Origin: Candidatus Omnitrophota bacterium | GTDB taxonomy: Bacteria > Omnitrophota > Gorgyraeia > Gygaellales > Profunditerraquicolaceae | DNA length: 6,619 bases | Assembly (NCBI GenBank): GCA_017995695.1 | Contig: JAGOIJ010000093.1 | Location: 1 to 6,619, forward strand | Direction: 5' to 3' | Shown: positions 1 through 5,941 of the stretch, in pieces | Position numbering within the stretch: position 1 is the stretch's first letter | Layout of the letters: the number at the start of each line of letters is the position of its first letter | Made by a program: the position numbers and the translations under genes | Notes under the pieces: generated by a model | The model's input: the letters and a program-made list of their open reading frames with translations, nothing else | What the model was told of the DNA's origin: nothing | Database searches by the model: none

Positions 1-744
1 TTTAATAGCCATAACAATTTCTTCCAACGATGCATTGCCGGCGCGCTCGCCAAGCCCATTAATCGTGCAGTGAACTTGACGCACCCCGGCCAATACCGCG
101 GAAAGTGAGTTTGCCACAGCCATGCCTAAATCATCATGGCAATGGATAGCCAATACCGCCTTATTAATGTTAGGCACATTATTAAGGATAGCGGTAATTA
201 ATGCATAGACTTCCTGCGGATAGCTGTATCCTACCGTGTCCGGGATGTTAATCGTGGTTGCCCCTGCGTCAATCGCAGTCTCAATAACGCGGAAGAGAAA
301 ATCATGCTCGGAGCGCGTGGCGTCTTCAGGCGAGAATTCAATGTCATCACACAGCCTGCGCCCAAGCTTGGTCGCATCTTTTGCCAACGCGAGAATCTCA
401 TCTTCCGGTTTTCTGAATTTATACTTAAGATGGATCTTGGATGTAGCAAGAAAAAGATGCACGCGCGGATGACGGGCAGCTTTAACTGCCTTAGCTGCTG
501 CCTCGATATCCGGCTTTAAACAGCGCGCCAGACCGCACACGCCGCTTTTCTTGATTGCCCGAGCGATCGTCTGCACTGCCTGGAAATCTCCGGGCGAGGC
601 AATGGGGAATCCTGCTTCAATGAAATCAACATTGAGCCGCTCAAGCTGATACGCAATCTCAAGCTTCTGCTGCGGGGTCAAGGATGCACCCGGCGCCTGT
701 TCGCCATCTCTGAGTGTTGTATCAAAAATAATTATTTTTTCCAC
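1..744 (-). CDS. leuA: 2-isopropylmalate synthase, N-terminal 248 codons (runs off the window)
   Basis: Condenses acetyl-CoA with 2-ketoisovalerate to 2-isopropylmalate, the committed step of leucine synthesis, in the cytosol. The visible part is the HMGL-like catalytic TIM barrel. It opens with DTTLRDGEQAPG (residues 8-19, metal ligand Asp13). It carries the HCHDDLG segment with metal ligands His201 and His203, and ends with NGLGERAGNAS, in which Asn237 is the remaining expected ligand. The frame is open from 744 to position 1, so the rest of the barrel and the leucine-sensing C-terminal domain lie outside the window and feedback control cannot be judged. The start is GTG at 744-742: GAGG lies 5 bases upstream, an in-frame TAA lies five codons upstream, and the protein begins at the family's usual point, just before DTTLRDGEQ. 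It is the last visible gene of the operon, 29 bases after ilvC. Homocitrate or citramalate synthase is possible in principle, but the ilv context and the GASLTPQQK stretch favour LeuA. Confidence 0.95.
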   Translation of the reverse strand, partial: MEKIIIFDTTLRDGEQAPGASLTPQQKLEIAYQLERLNVDFIEAGFPIASPGDFQAVQTIARAIKKSGVCGLARCLKPDIEAAAKAVKAARHPRVHLFLATSKIHLKYKFRKPEDEILALAKDATKLGRRLCDDIEFSPEDATRSEHDFLFRVIETAIDAGATTINIPDTVGYSYPQEVYALITAILNNVPNINKAVLAIHCHDDLGMAVANSLSAVLAGVRQVHCTINGLGERAGNASLEEIVMAIK

Positions 745-749
745 GCTTA

Positions 750-753
750 CCTC
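750..753 (-). promoter_or_regulatory. Ribosome binding site for leuA
   Basis: GAGG on the minus strand, 5 bases before the GTG codon at 744. It supports a GTG start, since there is no ATG in frame near the conserved N terminus and a TAA closes the frame just upstream. Confidence 0.7.
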
Positions 754-760
754 GCCTTAC

Positions 761-774
761 TCTATACTCTATAC
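761..774. repeat. Two tandem heptamers in the ilvC-leuA spacer
   Basis: Read on the minus strand, GTATAGA occurs twice in direct succession, followed by GTAAGGC. The first G of the array is the last base of the ilvC TAG stop codon. The unit differs by one base from the GTATTGA unit of the array between ilvN and ilvC, so this looks like a short member of the same repeat family. It fills about half of the 29-base spacer, and the leuA ribosome binding site follows directly. Confidence 0.7.
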
Positions 775-1766
775 TATTTCTTCATCCACGGCATCATCTC
801 GCGCAGCTGTTTACCTACCTTCTCAATTGGATGATTGTCGCCTTCTTGCATCAAGCGATTAAAATTCGGTCTCCCGGCTTCGTTCTCCTTGATCCATTCA
901 CGCGCGAATTTTCCCGTTTGGATTTCTTTTAACATTTTCTTCATTTCCTTGCGCGTGCGCTCGGTGATAATTCTCTTGCCGCGGCTCAAATCTCCATAAC
1001 AAGCAGTATTGGAAACGCCTCGGCGCATTCCGGAAATACCGCGCTCCTGGATCAAGTCAGTAATGAGCTTTAACTCATGCAATACTTCAAAATATGCAAT
1101 CTCTGGCTGGTATCCTGCTTCAACAAGCGTATCAAACCCAGCGCGGATTAACTCCGTTACGCCGCCACACAATACCGCCTGTTCGCCAAAAAGGTCGGTT
1201 TCAGTTTCTTCTTTAAACGTCGTCTCAATAACACCGGCCTTAGTAGCACCCAATCCTTTAGCATAAGCTAAGGCAATCTTGAGCGCCTCGCCGCTTGCGT
1301 CCTGGAAAACGGCAACTAAGGAAGGCACGCCCTTGCCCTCTTCATACATCCTACGCACTAAAGCGCCCGGGCCTTTGGGAGCAATCATAAATACATCAAC
1401 TGTCTTCGGAGGCTTGATCTGCTTAAAATGAATATTGAACCCGTGAGAAAAACAGAGCGCCTTGCCTTTTTTCAGATTAGGCTTAATTGCCTCTTGATAC
1501 ACCTTTGCCTGCACATGATCTTGCGTAAGGATCTGGATGATATCCGCTGACTTTGCAGCTTCAGCAGCAGACACCGGCACAAAGCCATCAGTCTTGGCTT
1601 GTTCAAAGTTTGGGGTGCCGGGCATTTCCGAAACCACCACGCGCACGCCAGAATCGCGTAAACACAAAGCCTGCCCTCGGCCCTGAATGCCATAGCCGAT
1701 GATTGCTACGGTCTTGTCTTTCAGCAACCCTAAATCTGCGTCGTTGTCGTAATAAATCTTAATCAT
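774..1766 (-). CDS. ilvC: Ketol-acid reductoisomerase, class I, with atypical cofactor loop
   Basis: Converts 2-acetolactate (or 2-aceto-2-hydroxybutyrate) to the 2,3-dihydroxy acid by Mg2+-dependent alkyl migration and NAD(P)H reduction. At 330 residues it has the class I (short-form) length. The N-terminal Rossmann domain carries GYGIQG (24-29). The all-helical C-terminal domain carries the metal ligands Asp191, Glu195, Glu227 and Glu231. His108 in SHGFNIHF, Lys131 in APKGPG and Ser252 in SNTACYGD complete the expected active site. The loop after the second beta strand reads VVVSEMPGTPN (43-53). The usual Arg and Ser residues that hold the NADPH phosphate are replaced by Met48, Pro49 and Thr51, with Glu47 beside them, so NADH use is likely. 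The start is ATG 1766-1764, because it has a GGAGG site 6 bases upstream and gives the family's usual MxKIYYD N terminus. A longer frame from 1835 would translate repeat DNA. Confidence 0.96.
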   Translation of the reverse strand: MIKIYYDNDADLGLLKDKTVAIIGYGIQGRGQALCLRDSGVRVVVSEMPGTPNFEQAKTDGFVPVSAAEAAKSADIIQILTQDHVQAKVYQEAIKPNLKKGKALCFSHGFNIHFKQIKPPKTVDVFMIAPKGPGALVRRMYEEGKGVPSLVAVFQDASGEALKIALAYAKGLGATKAGVIETTFKEETETDLFGEQAVLCGGVTELIRAGFDTLVEAGYQPEIAYFEVLHELKLITDLIQERGISGMRRGVSNTACYGDLSRGKRIITERTRKEMKKMLKEIQTGKFAREWIKENEAGRPNFNRLMQEGDNHPIEKVGKQLREMMPWMKK

Positions 1767-1772
1767 TTTTTT

Positions 1773-1777
1773 CCTCC
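1773..1777 (-). promoter_or_regulatory. Ribosome binding site for ilvC
   Basis: GGAGG on the minus strand, 6 bases before the ATG at 1766. It is the strongest Shine-Dalgarno match in the window. It decides the start against the longer in-frame ATG at 1835, which lies in the heptad repeat. Confidence 0.88.
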
Positions 1778-1782
1778 GTTTT

Positions 1783-1859
1783 GTATTGAGTATTATGTAT
1801 CGAGTATTAAGTATGGGATTGCACTCAATACTCACAACTCAATACTCAATACTGAATTA
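1783..1859. repeat. Heptad-phased inverted repeat array, ilvN-ilvC spacer
   Basis: The 77 bases divide without slippage into eleven 7-base units. On the plus strand the first five (1783-1817) all begin GTAT: GTATTGA, then variants ending TAT, CGA, TAA and GGG. One linker unit follows at 1818-1824. The next five (1825-1859) are TCAATAC or variants of it. TCAATAC is the exact reverse complement of GTATTGA and is present three times. The two halves can pair, for example 1783-1793 with 1842-1852 (11 perfect bases), so the transcript could fold into a long, AU-rich hairpin. The last unit includes the ilvN TAA stop codon (1859-1857). The array ends 5 bases from the ilvC Shine-Dalgarno. Its function is unknown. 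It could be a mobile or expanding repeat, or a transcript-stabilising or translation-insulating element. Confidence 0.75.
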
Positions 1860-2330
1860 GTATGCCATTGCCACTCTACCCGTGCGAATTAATTCCTTAA
1901 TCCCAAACTTCTCCAATGAATCCAGCAACTGTTTAATCTGATGCTGATCGCCAACCACCTCCACTATCGCAACGCTGCCCTTGTGATACACCAACTTCCC
2001 AACATATTTATGCAGAACGCTCTCAAGTTTTTTCTTATCTTTAGCTGCACACTCAACCTTAAGCAGGATTAATTCCCGGTCAACATGCTCTTTCTTGGTA
2101 AAATCCGTCACTGAAATAACATCAATCAGCTTATTCAGCTGCTTCTTGATCTGCTCGAGGATTGCCTCATCTTTTGCCTCAACCACAATCGTCATATATG
2201 AAACGAGCGGATCCATAGTTTCGGATACTGCTAATGAAGCTATATTATAACCGCGCGCGCTAAATAATCCTGCTACGCGCGCTAATACGCCGAATTTGTT
2301 TTCAACCAACACCGAAATGGTATGTCTCAT
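1857..2330 (-). CDS. ilvN: Acetolactate synthase, small regulatory subunit
   Basis: Regulatory partner of the IlvB catalytic subunit. In this family it activates the large subunit and transmits valine feedback inhibition. The 157 residues match the usual length of about 160. Residues 1-75 form an ACT domain containing GVLARVAGLFSARGYNI (14-30), followed by the conserved SLAVSET turn; the C-terminal half (about 80-157) is the second ACT-like domain. Asn11, Gly14 and Asn29 match positions linked to valine binding in E. coli IlvH, so valine sensitivity is plausible, though position 17 is Ala where E. coli has Ser. The ATG overlaps the ilvB stop as ATGA (2330-2327), which implies translational coupling and equal synthesis of the two subunits. 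AAGGA lies 5 bases upstream, inside the ilvB coding end. I use ilvN rather than ilvH because the gene is paired with ilvB here; the two names are interchangeable outside enterics. Confidence 0.95.
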   Translation of the reverse strand: MRHTISVLVENKFGVLARVAGLFSARGYNIASLAVSETMDPLVSYMTIVVEAKDEAILEQIKKQLNKLIDVISVTDFTKKEHVDRELILLKVECAAKDKKKLESVLHKYVGKLVYHKGSVAIVEVVGDQHQIKQLLDSLEKFGIKELIRTGRVAMAY

Positions 2331-3994
2331 GCTAATCCTTCCACAATCATCTTATTTATCGCGCTTCCTGCCGGCACCATCGGAAATACGTTTTCCTCTG
2401 CCTCAACGCGAAAATCAACAAACACAGTATTATCAATAGCGATCGCTTTTTCGATTGCCGCGCGAACATCTTCTTTTTTAGTCACTAAGATTCCCACGGC
2501 GCCGTAACTTTCAGCAAGCTTCACAAAATCAGGAGCGGTAATGCACACCTGTGAATAGCGACGCTTATAAAACAACTCCTGCCATTGGCGCACCATACCC
2601 AGATACCCGTTATTGAGAATAAACACTTTCACGTTAATTTTATTACACACGCACGTTGCCAGCTCTTGAATGTTCATCTGGATTGAGCCATCGCCTGCGA
2701 TATCAATAACCGTCTTATCAGGACGGCCCATTTTTGCGCCCATAGCCGCAGGAAATCCAAATCCCATCGTGCCTAACCCGCCTGAAGAGATAAAGGTGCG
2801 AGGCAGATCATATTGATACCACTGCGCTGCCCACATCTGATTCTGGCCTACTTCAGTCGTTATAATGGCATCGCCTTTCGTTACCTCGTAAACTTGCTCT
2901 ACCACATACTGCGGCTTAATCAAAGCGCTATCTTTGTATTGCAAAGGATATTTTTTCTTAAGGCCTTCAACGTGTTTCAGCCAATCTGCAGTATCAGGCA
3001 GTTTTTTAATCTGTGCCATTAATTCATGTAAAATAGTTTTCGCATCCCCTACAACAGGCACATCCACCCGCACATTCTTGCTGATCGAAGACGGGTCAAT
3101 ATCGATATGGATCACTTTGGCAGTTGGGGCAAAGGTATCAATCCTACCTGTTACTCGGTCGTCAAAACGCGCGCCCACCGCAATGATTAAATCTGAATCA
3201 GTAATGGCGTGATTCGCATACGCAGTGCCATGCATGCCAAGCATGCCCAGCGACAGCTTGTGCGTTGCAGGAAACCCACCAATCCCCATCAATGTCCAGG
3301 TTACCGGAGCTTTAATCTTTTCCGCTATTTGTCTAAGTATTGCATGAGCTCCGCTGGTAATAATGCCACCGCCGATATAAAGGATAGGCCGCTTGGCATT
3401 GCTGATAAGTTTGGCAGCTTTTTTGATCTGTCCCGGATGCCCGTTATACGTAGGATTGTAGCTACGCATCTTCACCTCTTCAGGCCAGATGAACTCTGCA
3501 TCTTGCAGCTGAATATCTGAAGGAATGTCGATCAGCACCGGACCTGGACGGCCGGTGGTGGCAATATAAAAAGCCTCGCGCACAATACGCGCCAAATCTT
3601 TTACATCTTTTACTAAATAATTATGTTTAGTAATCGGTCGCGTTATGCCGGTTACATCTGCTTCCTGAAACGCATCATTGCCAATCAAGAATGTCTTCAC
3701 CTGCCCAGTAATCGCAATCATCGGAATTGAATCCATGTAGGCATTGGCGATACCTGTAGTCAAATTAGTGGCGCCTGGCCCAGAGGTTGCTAAACACACG
3801 CCGGGCTTTCCTGTTGCTCGAGCATATCCGTCAGCAGCGTGCGCAGCGCCCTGCTCATGGCGAGGCAAGATAAACTTCAAGTCTGAATCGTAAAGTTTAT
3901 CAAAAATAGGCAATACCTGTCCGCCAGGATAGCCAAACACCACTTCCACCCCTTCACGCTTTAAACACTCTAATAAGATTTCTGCTCCGGTCAT
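2327..3994 (-). CDS. ilvB: Acetolactate synthase, large catalytic subunit
   Basis: Thiamine diphosphate- and FAD-dependent enzyme that joins two pyruvates into 2-acetolactate, or pyruvate and 2-ketobutyrate into acetohydroxybutyrate. It is the first common step of valine, leucine and isoleucine synthesis. The 555 residues are typical. The N-terminal ThDP domain has YPGG (22-25) and the cofactor-activating Glu47 in RHEQGAAHAADGYAR. The central FAD-binding domain has GARFDDRVTG (274-283). The C-terminal ThDP domain has the GDGS...NN metal-diphosphate motif (434-462). Trp471 in GMVRQW matches the Trp that lines the herbicide and substrate channel in plant enzymes. Lys100 in ITGQVKTFLIG stands where most relatives have Pro. 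These features separate it from plain pyruvate oxidase relatives, as does the IlvN gene beside it. The start is taken at ATG 3994, which places Glu47 at its common position. A GTG four codons upstream (4006-4004) is also in frame. Neither start has a visible Shine-Dalgarno, and a hairpin lies immediately upstream. Confidence 0.95.
   Translation of the reverse strand: MTGAEILLECLKREGVEVVFGYPGGQVLPIFDKLYDSDLKFILPRHEQGAAHAADGYARATGKPGVCLATSGPGATNLTTGIANAYMDSIPMIAITGQVKTFLIGNDAFQEADVTGITRPITKHNYLVKDVKDLARIVREAFYIATTGRPGPVLIDIPSDIQLQDAEFIWPEEVKMRSYNPTYNGHPGQIKKAAKLISNAKRPILYIGGGIITSGAHAILRQIAEKIKAPVTWTLMGIGGFPATHKLSLGMLGMHGTAYANHAITDSDLIIAVGARFDDRVTGRIDTFAPTAKVIHIDIDPSSISKNVRVDVPVVGDAKTILHELMAQIKKLPDTADWLKHVEGLKKKYPLQYKDSALIKPQYVVEQVYEVTKGDAIITTEVGQNQMWAAQWYQYDLPRTFISSGGLGTMGFGFPAAMGAKMGRPDKTVIDIAGDGSIQMNIQELATCVCNKINVKVFILNNGYLGMVRQWQELFYKRRYSQVCITAPDFVKLAESYGAVGILVTKKEDVRAAIEKAIAIDNTVFVDFRVEAEENVFPMVPAGSAINKMIVEGLA
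2336..2340 (-). promoter_or_regulatory. Ribosome binding site for ilvN, inside ilvB
   Basis: AAGGA on the minus strand within the last codons of ilvB, 5 bases before the ilvN ATG. With the ATGA overlap it indicates both reinitiation and direct ribosome entry at ilvN. Confidence 0.7.
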
Positions 3995-4000
3995 AAATGA

Positions 4001-4053
4001 GGCCACAACTTACAGAGCCGTAGTTTAACTTTGGCGACGTAAGTTGTTGGGCC
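4001..4053 (-). promoter_or_regulatory. Hairpin against the ilvB start
   Basis: Bases 4001-4013 pair with 4039-4053: GGCC with GGCC at the base, then nine perfect pairs (ACAACTTAC with GTAAGTTGT), separated by a two-base bulge at 4048-4049. The 25-base loop (4014-4038) can close further through a weak GCC/GGC inner pairing. On the transcript the downstream arm covers the GTG at 4006 and ends 6 bases before the ATG at 3994, where a Shine-Dalgarno would be expected and none is seen. There is no T tract, so this is not a typical terminator. A translational control element, a processing site or a stabilising stem is possible. Confidence 0.55.
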
Positions 4054-4060
4054 GAATTTA

Positions 4061-4113
4061 CTCCGAGCCTGCGCAAAAATCTCAACAAGATTTTTGCGCG
4101 CTTAGGTTCGGAG
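4061..4113. repeat. Long hairpin after the ilvD stop
   Basis: GCGCAAAAATCT (4071-4082) and its exact reverse complement (4088-4099) flank a five-base loop. An outer stem of ten positions with one mismatch (4061-4070 with 4104-4113) continues the pairing after a four-base bulge at 4100-4103. That makes 21 of 22 paired positions in 53 bases, 10 bases downstream of the ilvD stop. No run of T follows on the minus strand, so it does not look like an intrinsic terminator. It could be a small dispersed palindromic (REP-like) element or an RNA processing or stability hairpin between ilvD and ilvB. Confidence 0.7.
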
Positions 4114-4123
4114 TTATGGTTTA

Positions 4124-5776
4124 TTATTTAAGAATCGCTCCCTTATCCGCTGAACTCACTAACCGCGAGTATCTCGATAGATACCCTGTCTTGATCTTTG
4201 GCTCAACTGCCTTCCAACCCTTAAAACGCTTATTCATTTCTGCGGCAGTTATTTTGAGGTCAATCTTGCGATTGGGTATATCAATGACAATGGTGTCGCC
4301 ATCTCGAACAATAGCAATCACGCCGCCAGCTGAAGCCTCCGGTGACACATGGCCGATGCAAGGGCCCTTGGTGCCGCCGGAAAATCTTCCGTCGGTAATT
4401 AAAGCCACGGAATCCTCTAAACCTAAACCCACGATCGCGGCTGTTGGCGCAAGCATCTCACGCATACCCGGTCCGCCCGCAGGGCCTTCATAGCGAATCA
4501 CCACCACGTCCCCTGATTTAATCTTACCATTGAGAATCGCCTGCATCGCCTCTTCCTCGCGGTTAAACACTTTTGCCTTACCAGTGAATTTCATCATCTT
4601 CGCGCTCACTGCTGCCTGCTTTACCACGCATCCGTCAGGGGCAAGGTTACCGAACAACACCGCAATCCCGCCTTGCTTATGGTAGGCGCGTGCTTCAGTG
4701 CGAATCACATCCTCATCATAAATCGTCGCGGCATCGGCAATGGCGAATGTTTTCTCGCCGCTCACATTCAGGGTATCATGAAGCTTTGATTTCAAACGCT
4801 TAAGCACTGCAGGAATCCCACCGGCATATTCCAGATCTTCCATAAAATGTTCGCCCGCTGGCTCGATATTCGTAATATGCGCAACGGTCTTACTGATTTC
4901 ATCAAACTTCTTTAAGGGAAAATCTAAACCTGCCTCATGGGCAATGGCCATCAGATGTAGCACGGTGTTGCTTGAACCGCCTAACGCCATATCCACGGCA
5001 ATCGCATTTTCAATTGACTTTTTGGTGATAATATCGCGCGGCTTGATATCTTTTTTCACCAATTCCACAATACGCTCGCCGCTGGCTTGGGCGATCCTGC
5101 GCTTTTTTGCTGAGATCGCTAATGCAGTGCCGCAACCAGGCAAAGACATCCCCATGGTTTCCGTTAAACACGCCATGGTATTGGCAGTATATAAACCCTG
5201 ACAAGATCCAGCGCCAGGACACGCCTCCATTTCAAGACACGCTAATTCTTCCTCGCCAATCTCACCCTTCTTCGCCTTAGCCACTGCTTCAAAGGTATCA
5301 TGCACAAACGCTAATTTTCTTTTGTTGTAGCGGCCGGAAAGCATAGGACCCGCGGTAACAATGATTGCCGGGATATTAACGCGCGCGACACCCATCAGCA
5401 TTCCCGGAGTAATCTTATCGCAATTCGTCAAGCAAATAATACCATCAAGCTGATGCGCGTTGCACACTGTCTCGATAATATCAGCGACGGTCTCGCGTAA
5501 AGCCAAAGGATAACACATGCCAAGATGACCCATGGCAATGCCGTCGCAAATCCCCGGCACGCCGAAGAAAAAAGGAACACCTCCGCCATAGCAGACGCCG
5601 CGCTCAATGAAACGCTCCAGATCACGCATCCCGATATGTCCGGGAATCAAATCAGTAAACGACGTTGCCACGCCAATAAACGGCTTGCCTAAATCCTTTC
5701 GGCTTATCCCTGTCGCATGTAGCAACGCCCGGTGCGGGATTCTTTCAATTCCTTTTTTAATCGTATCAGATCGCAT
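4124..5776 (-). CDS. ilvD: Dihydroxy-acid dehydratase
   Basis: Iron-sulfur dehydratase that turns 2,3-dihydroxyisovalerate into 2-ketoisovalerate and the ethyl analogue into 2-keto-3-methylvalerate. At 550 residues it is a standard IlvD/Edd family length. Cys119 in TNCDKITPGM and Cys192 in GSCQGLYTANTM are 73 residues apart, as in E. coli IlvD (122 and 195). At the region where plant-type [2Fe-2S] enzymes have a third Cys, this protein has SFTDLIPGH, close to E. coli SFTQFVPGH, so an oxygen-sensitive [4Fe-4S] cluster is the likely cofactor. DGIAMGH and TDGRFSGGTKGPCIGHVSPEA (about residues 462-482) carry the metal and base-catalysis motifs. IlvD is preferred over 6-phosphogluconate dehydratase because of the ilv neighbours and the VNIPAI..AGPM segment. 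The start is ATG 5776: AGGGAG lies 6 bases upstream and the product begins MRSDTIKKG as in relatives. The ATG at 5782 abuts the Shine-Dalgarno and is unlikely. Confidence 0.96.
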   Translation of the reverse strand: MRSDTIKKGIERIPHRALLHATGISRKDLGKPFIGVATSFTDLIPGHIGMRDLERFIERGVCYGGGVPFFFGVPGICDGIAMGHLGMCYPLALRETVADIIETVCNAHQLDGIICLTNCDKITPGMLMGVARVNIPAIIVTAGPMLSGRYNKRKLAFVHDTFEAVAKAKKGEIGEEELACLEMEACPGAGSCQGLYTANTMACLTETMGMSLPGCGTALAISAKKRRIAQASGERIVELVKKDIKPRDIITKKSIENAIAVDMALGGSSNTVLHLMAIAHEAGLDFPLKKFDEISKTVAHITNIEPAGEHFMEDLEYAGGIPAVLKRLKSKLHDTLNVSGEKTFAIADAATIYDEDVIRTEARAYHKQGGIAVLFGNLAPDGCVVKQAAVSAKMMKFTGKAKVFNREEEAMQAILNGKIKSGDVVVIRYEGPAGGPGMREMLAPTAAIVGLGLEDSVALITDGRFSGGTKGPCIGHVSPEASAGGVIAIVRDGDTIVIDIPNRKIDLKITAAEMNKRFKGWKAVEPKIKTGYLSRYSRLVSSADKGAILK

Positions 5777-5782
5777 AGTCAT

Positions 5783-5788
5783 CTCCCT
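5783..5788 (-). promoter_or_regulatory. Ribosome binding site for ilvD
   Basis: AGGGAG on the minus strand. It touches the ATG at 5782 (no spacing) but lies 6 bases from the ATG at 5776, so it selects the second ATG as the start. Confidence 0.8.
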
Positions 5789-5800
5789 AGAAACATGTTT

Positions 5801-5940
5801 AAATTCTAAATCCTAATATCGAAATCCTAAACAAATACAAAATACAAAATTATAAATTCAAAACAAAATCTTTTGTTTTGGTCATTTGGATTTATGATTT
5901 TTAATTTGTTTAGAGTTTAGGATTTCGGATTTAGTATTTA
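5801..5940. repeat. Heptad-phased AT-rich inverted array, fba-ilvD spacer
   Basis: The 140 bases split into twenty 7-base units in one unbroken register. On the plus strand the left half begins AAATTCT, AAATCCT, continues with a second AAATCCT, and then has two TACAAAA units side by side. The right half ends with GAGTTTA, GGATTTC, GGATTTA and GTATTTA. The left half resembles the reverse complement of the right half: 5827-5836 and 5904-5913 are exact complements lying almost equally far from the centre near 5869.5. The whole element is a large imperfect palindrome. It starts 1 base after the aldolase stop codon (5942) and ends 12 bases before the ilvD Shine-Dalgarno. It fills almost the entire spacer, so any ilvD promoter would have to lie within it or upstream. 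No ORF of note is present. Confidence 0.72.
5859..5880. repeat. Perfect palindrome at the centre of the fba-ilvD array
   Basis: CAAAACAAAA and its exact reverse complement are separated by only TC. This is the dyad centre of the larger imperfect inverted repeat, so in RNA or single-stranded DNA it would be the tip of a long hairpin. It is AT-rich and has no G/C-rich stem, so it is unlikely to act as an intrinsic terminator. Confidence 0.7.
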
Positions 5941-5941
5941 T

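Noticed and set aside
1767..1835. Longer ilvC frame beginning at the ATG at 1835
   Set aside because: The extra 23 residues would be translated from the heptad repeat. The GGAGG site and family N terminus point to the ATG at 1766.
3209..3520. 103-codon plus-strand open frame opposite ilvB
   Set aside because: No family resemblance and no clear ribosome site; it lies entirely within the conserved ilvB coding region.
4044..4493. 149-codon open frame on the plus strand opposite the ilvD 3' end
   Set aside because: It is antisense to a highly conserved gene, has no recognisable domain, and runs through the hairpin spacer. It is best explained as a shadow of ilvD codon usage.
5849..5854. TATAAT on the minus strand upstream of ilvD as a -10 box
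   Set aside because: The array is so A/T-rich that such matches are expected by chance, and no fitting -35 hexamer lies 16-18 bases upstream.
5801..5940. CRISPR array
   Set aside because: The repeat unit is 7 bases with no unique spacers of 30 or so bases, and the halves are inverted relative to each other.
5777..5941. T-box, leader peptide or attenuator controlling the ilv genes
   Set aside because: I found no run of Leu, Val or Ile codons in a short ORF, no T-box-like motif, and no GC stem followed by a T tract before ilvD.
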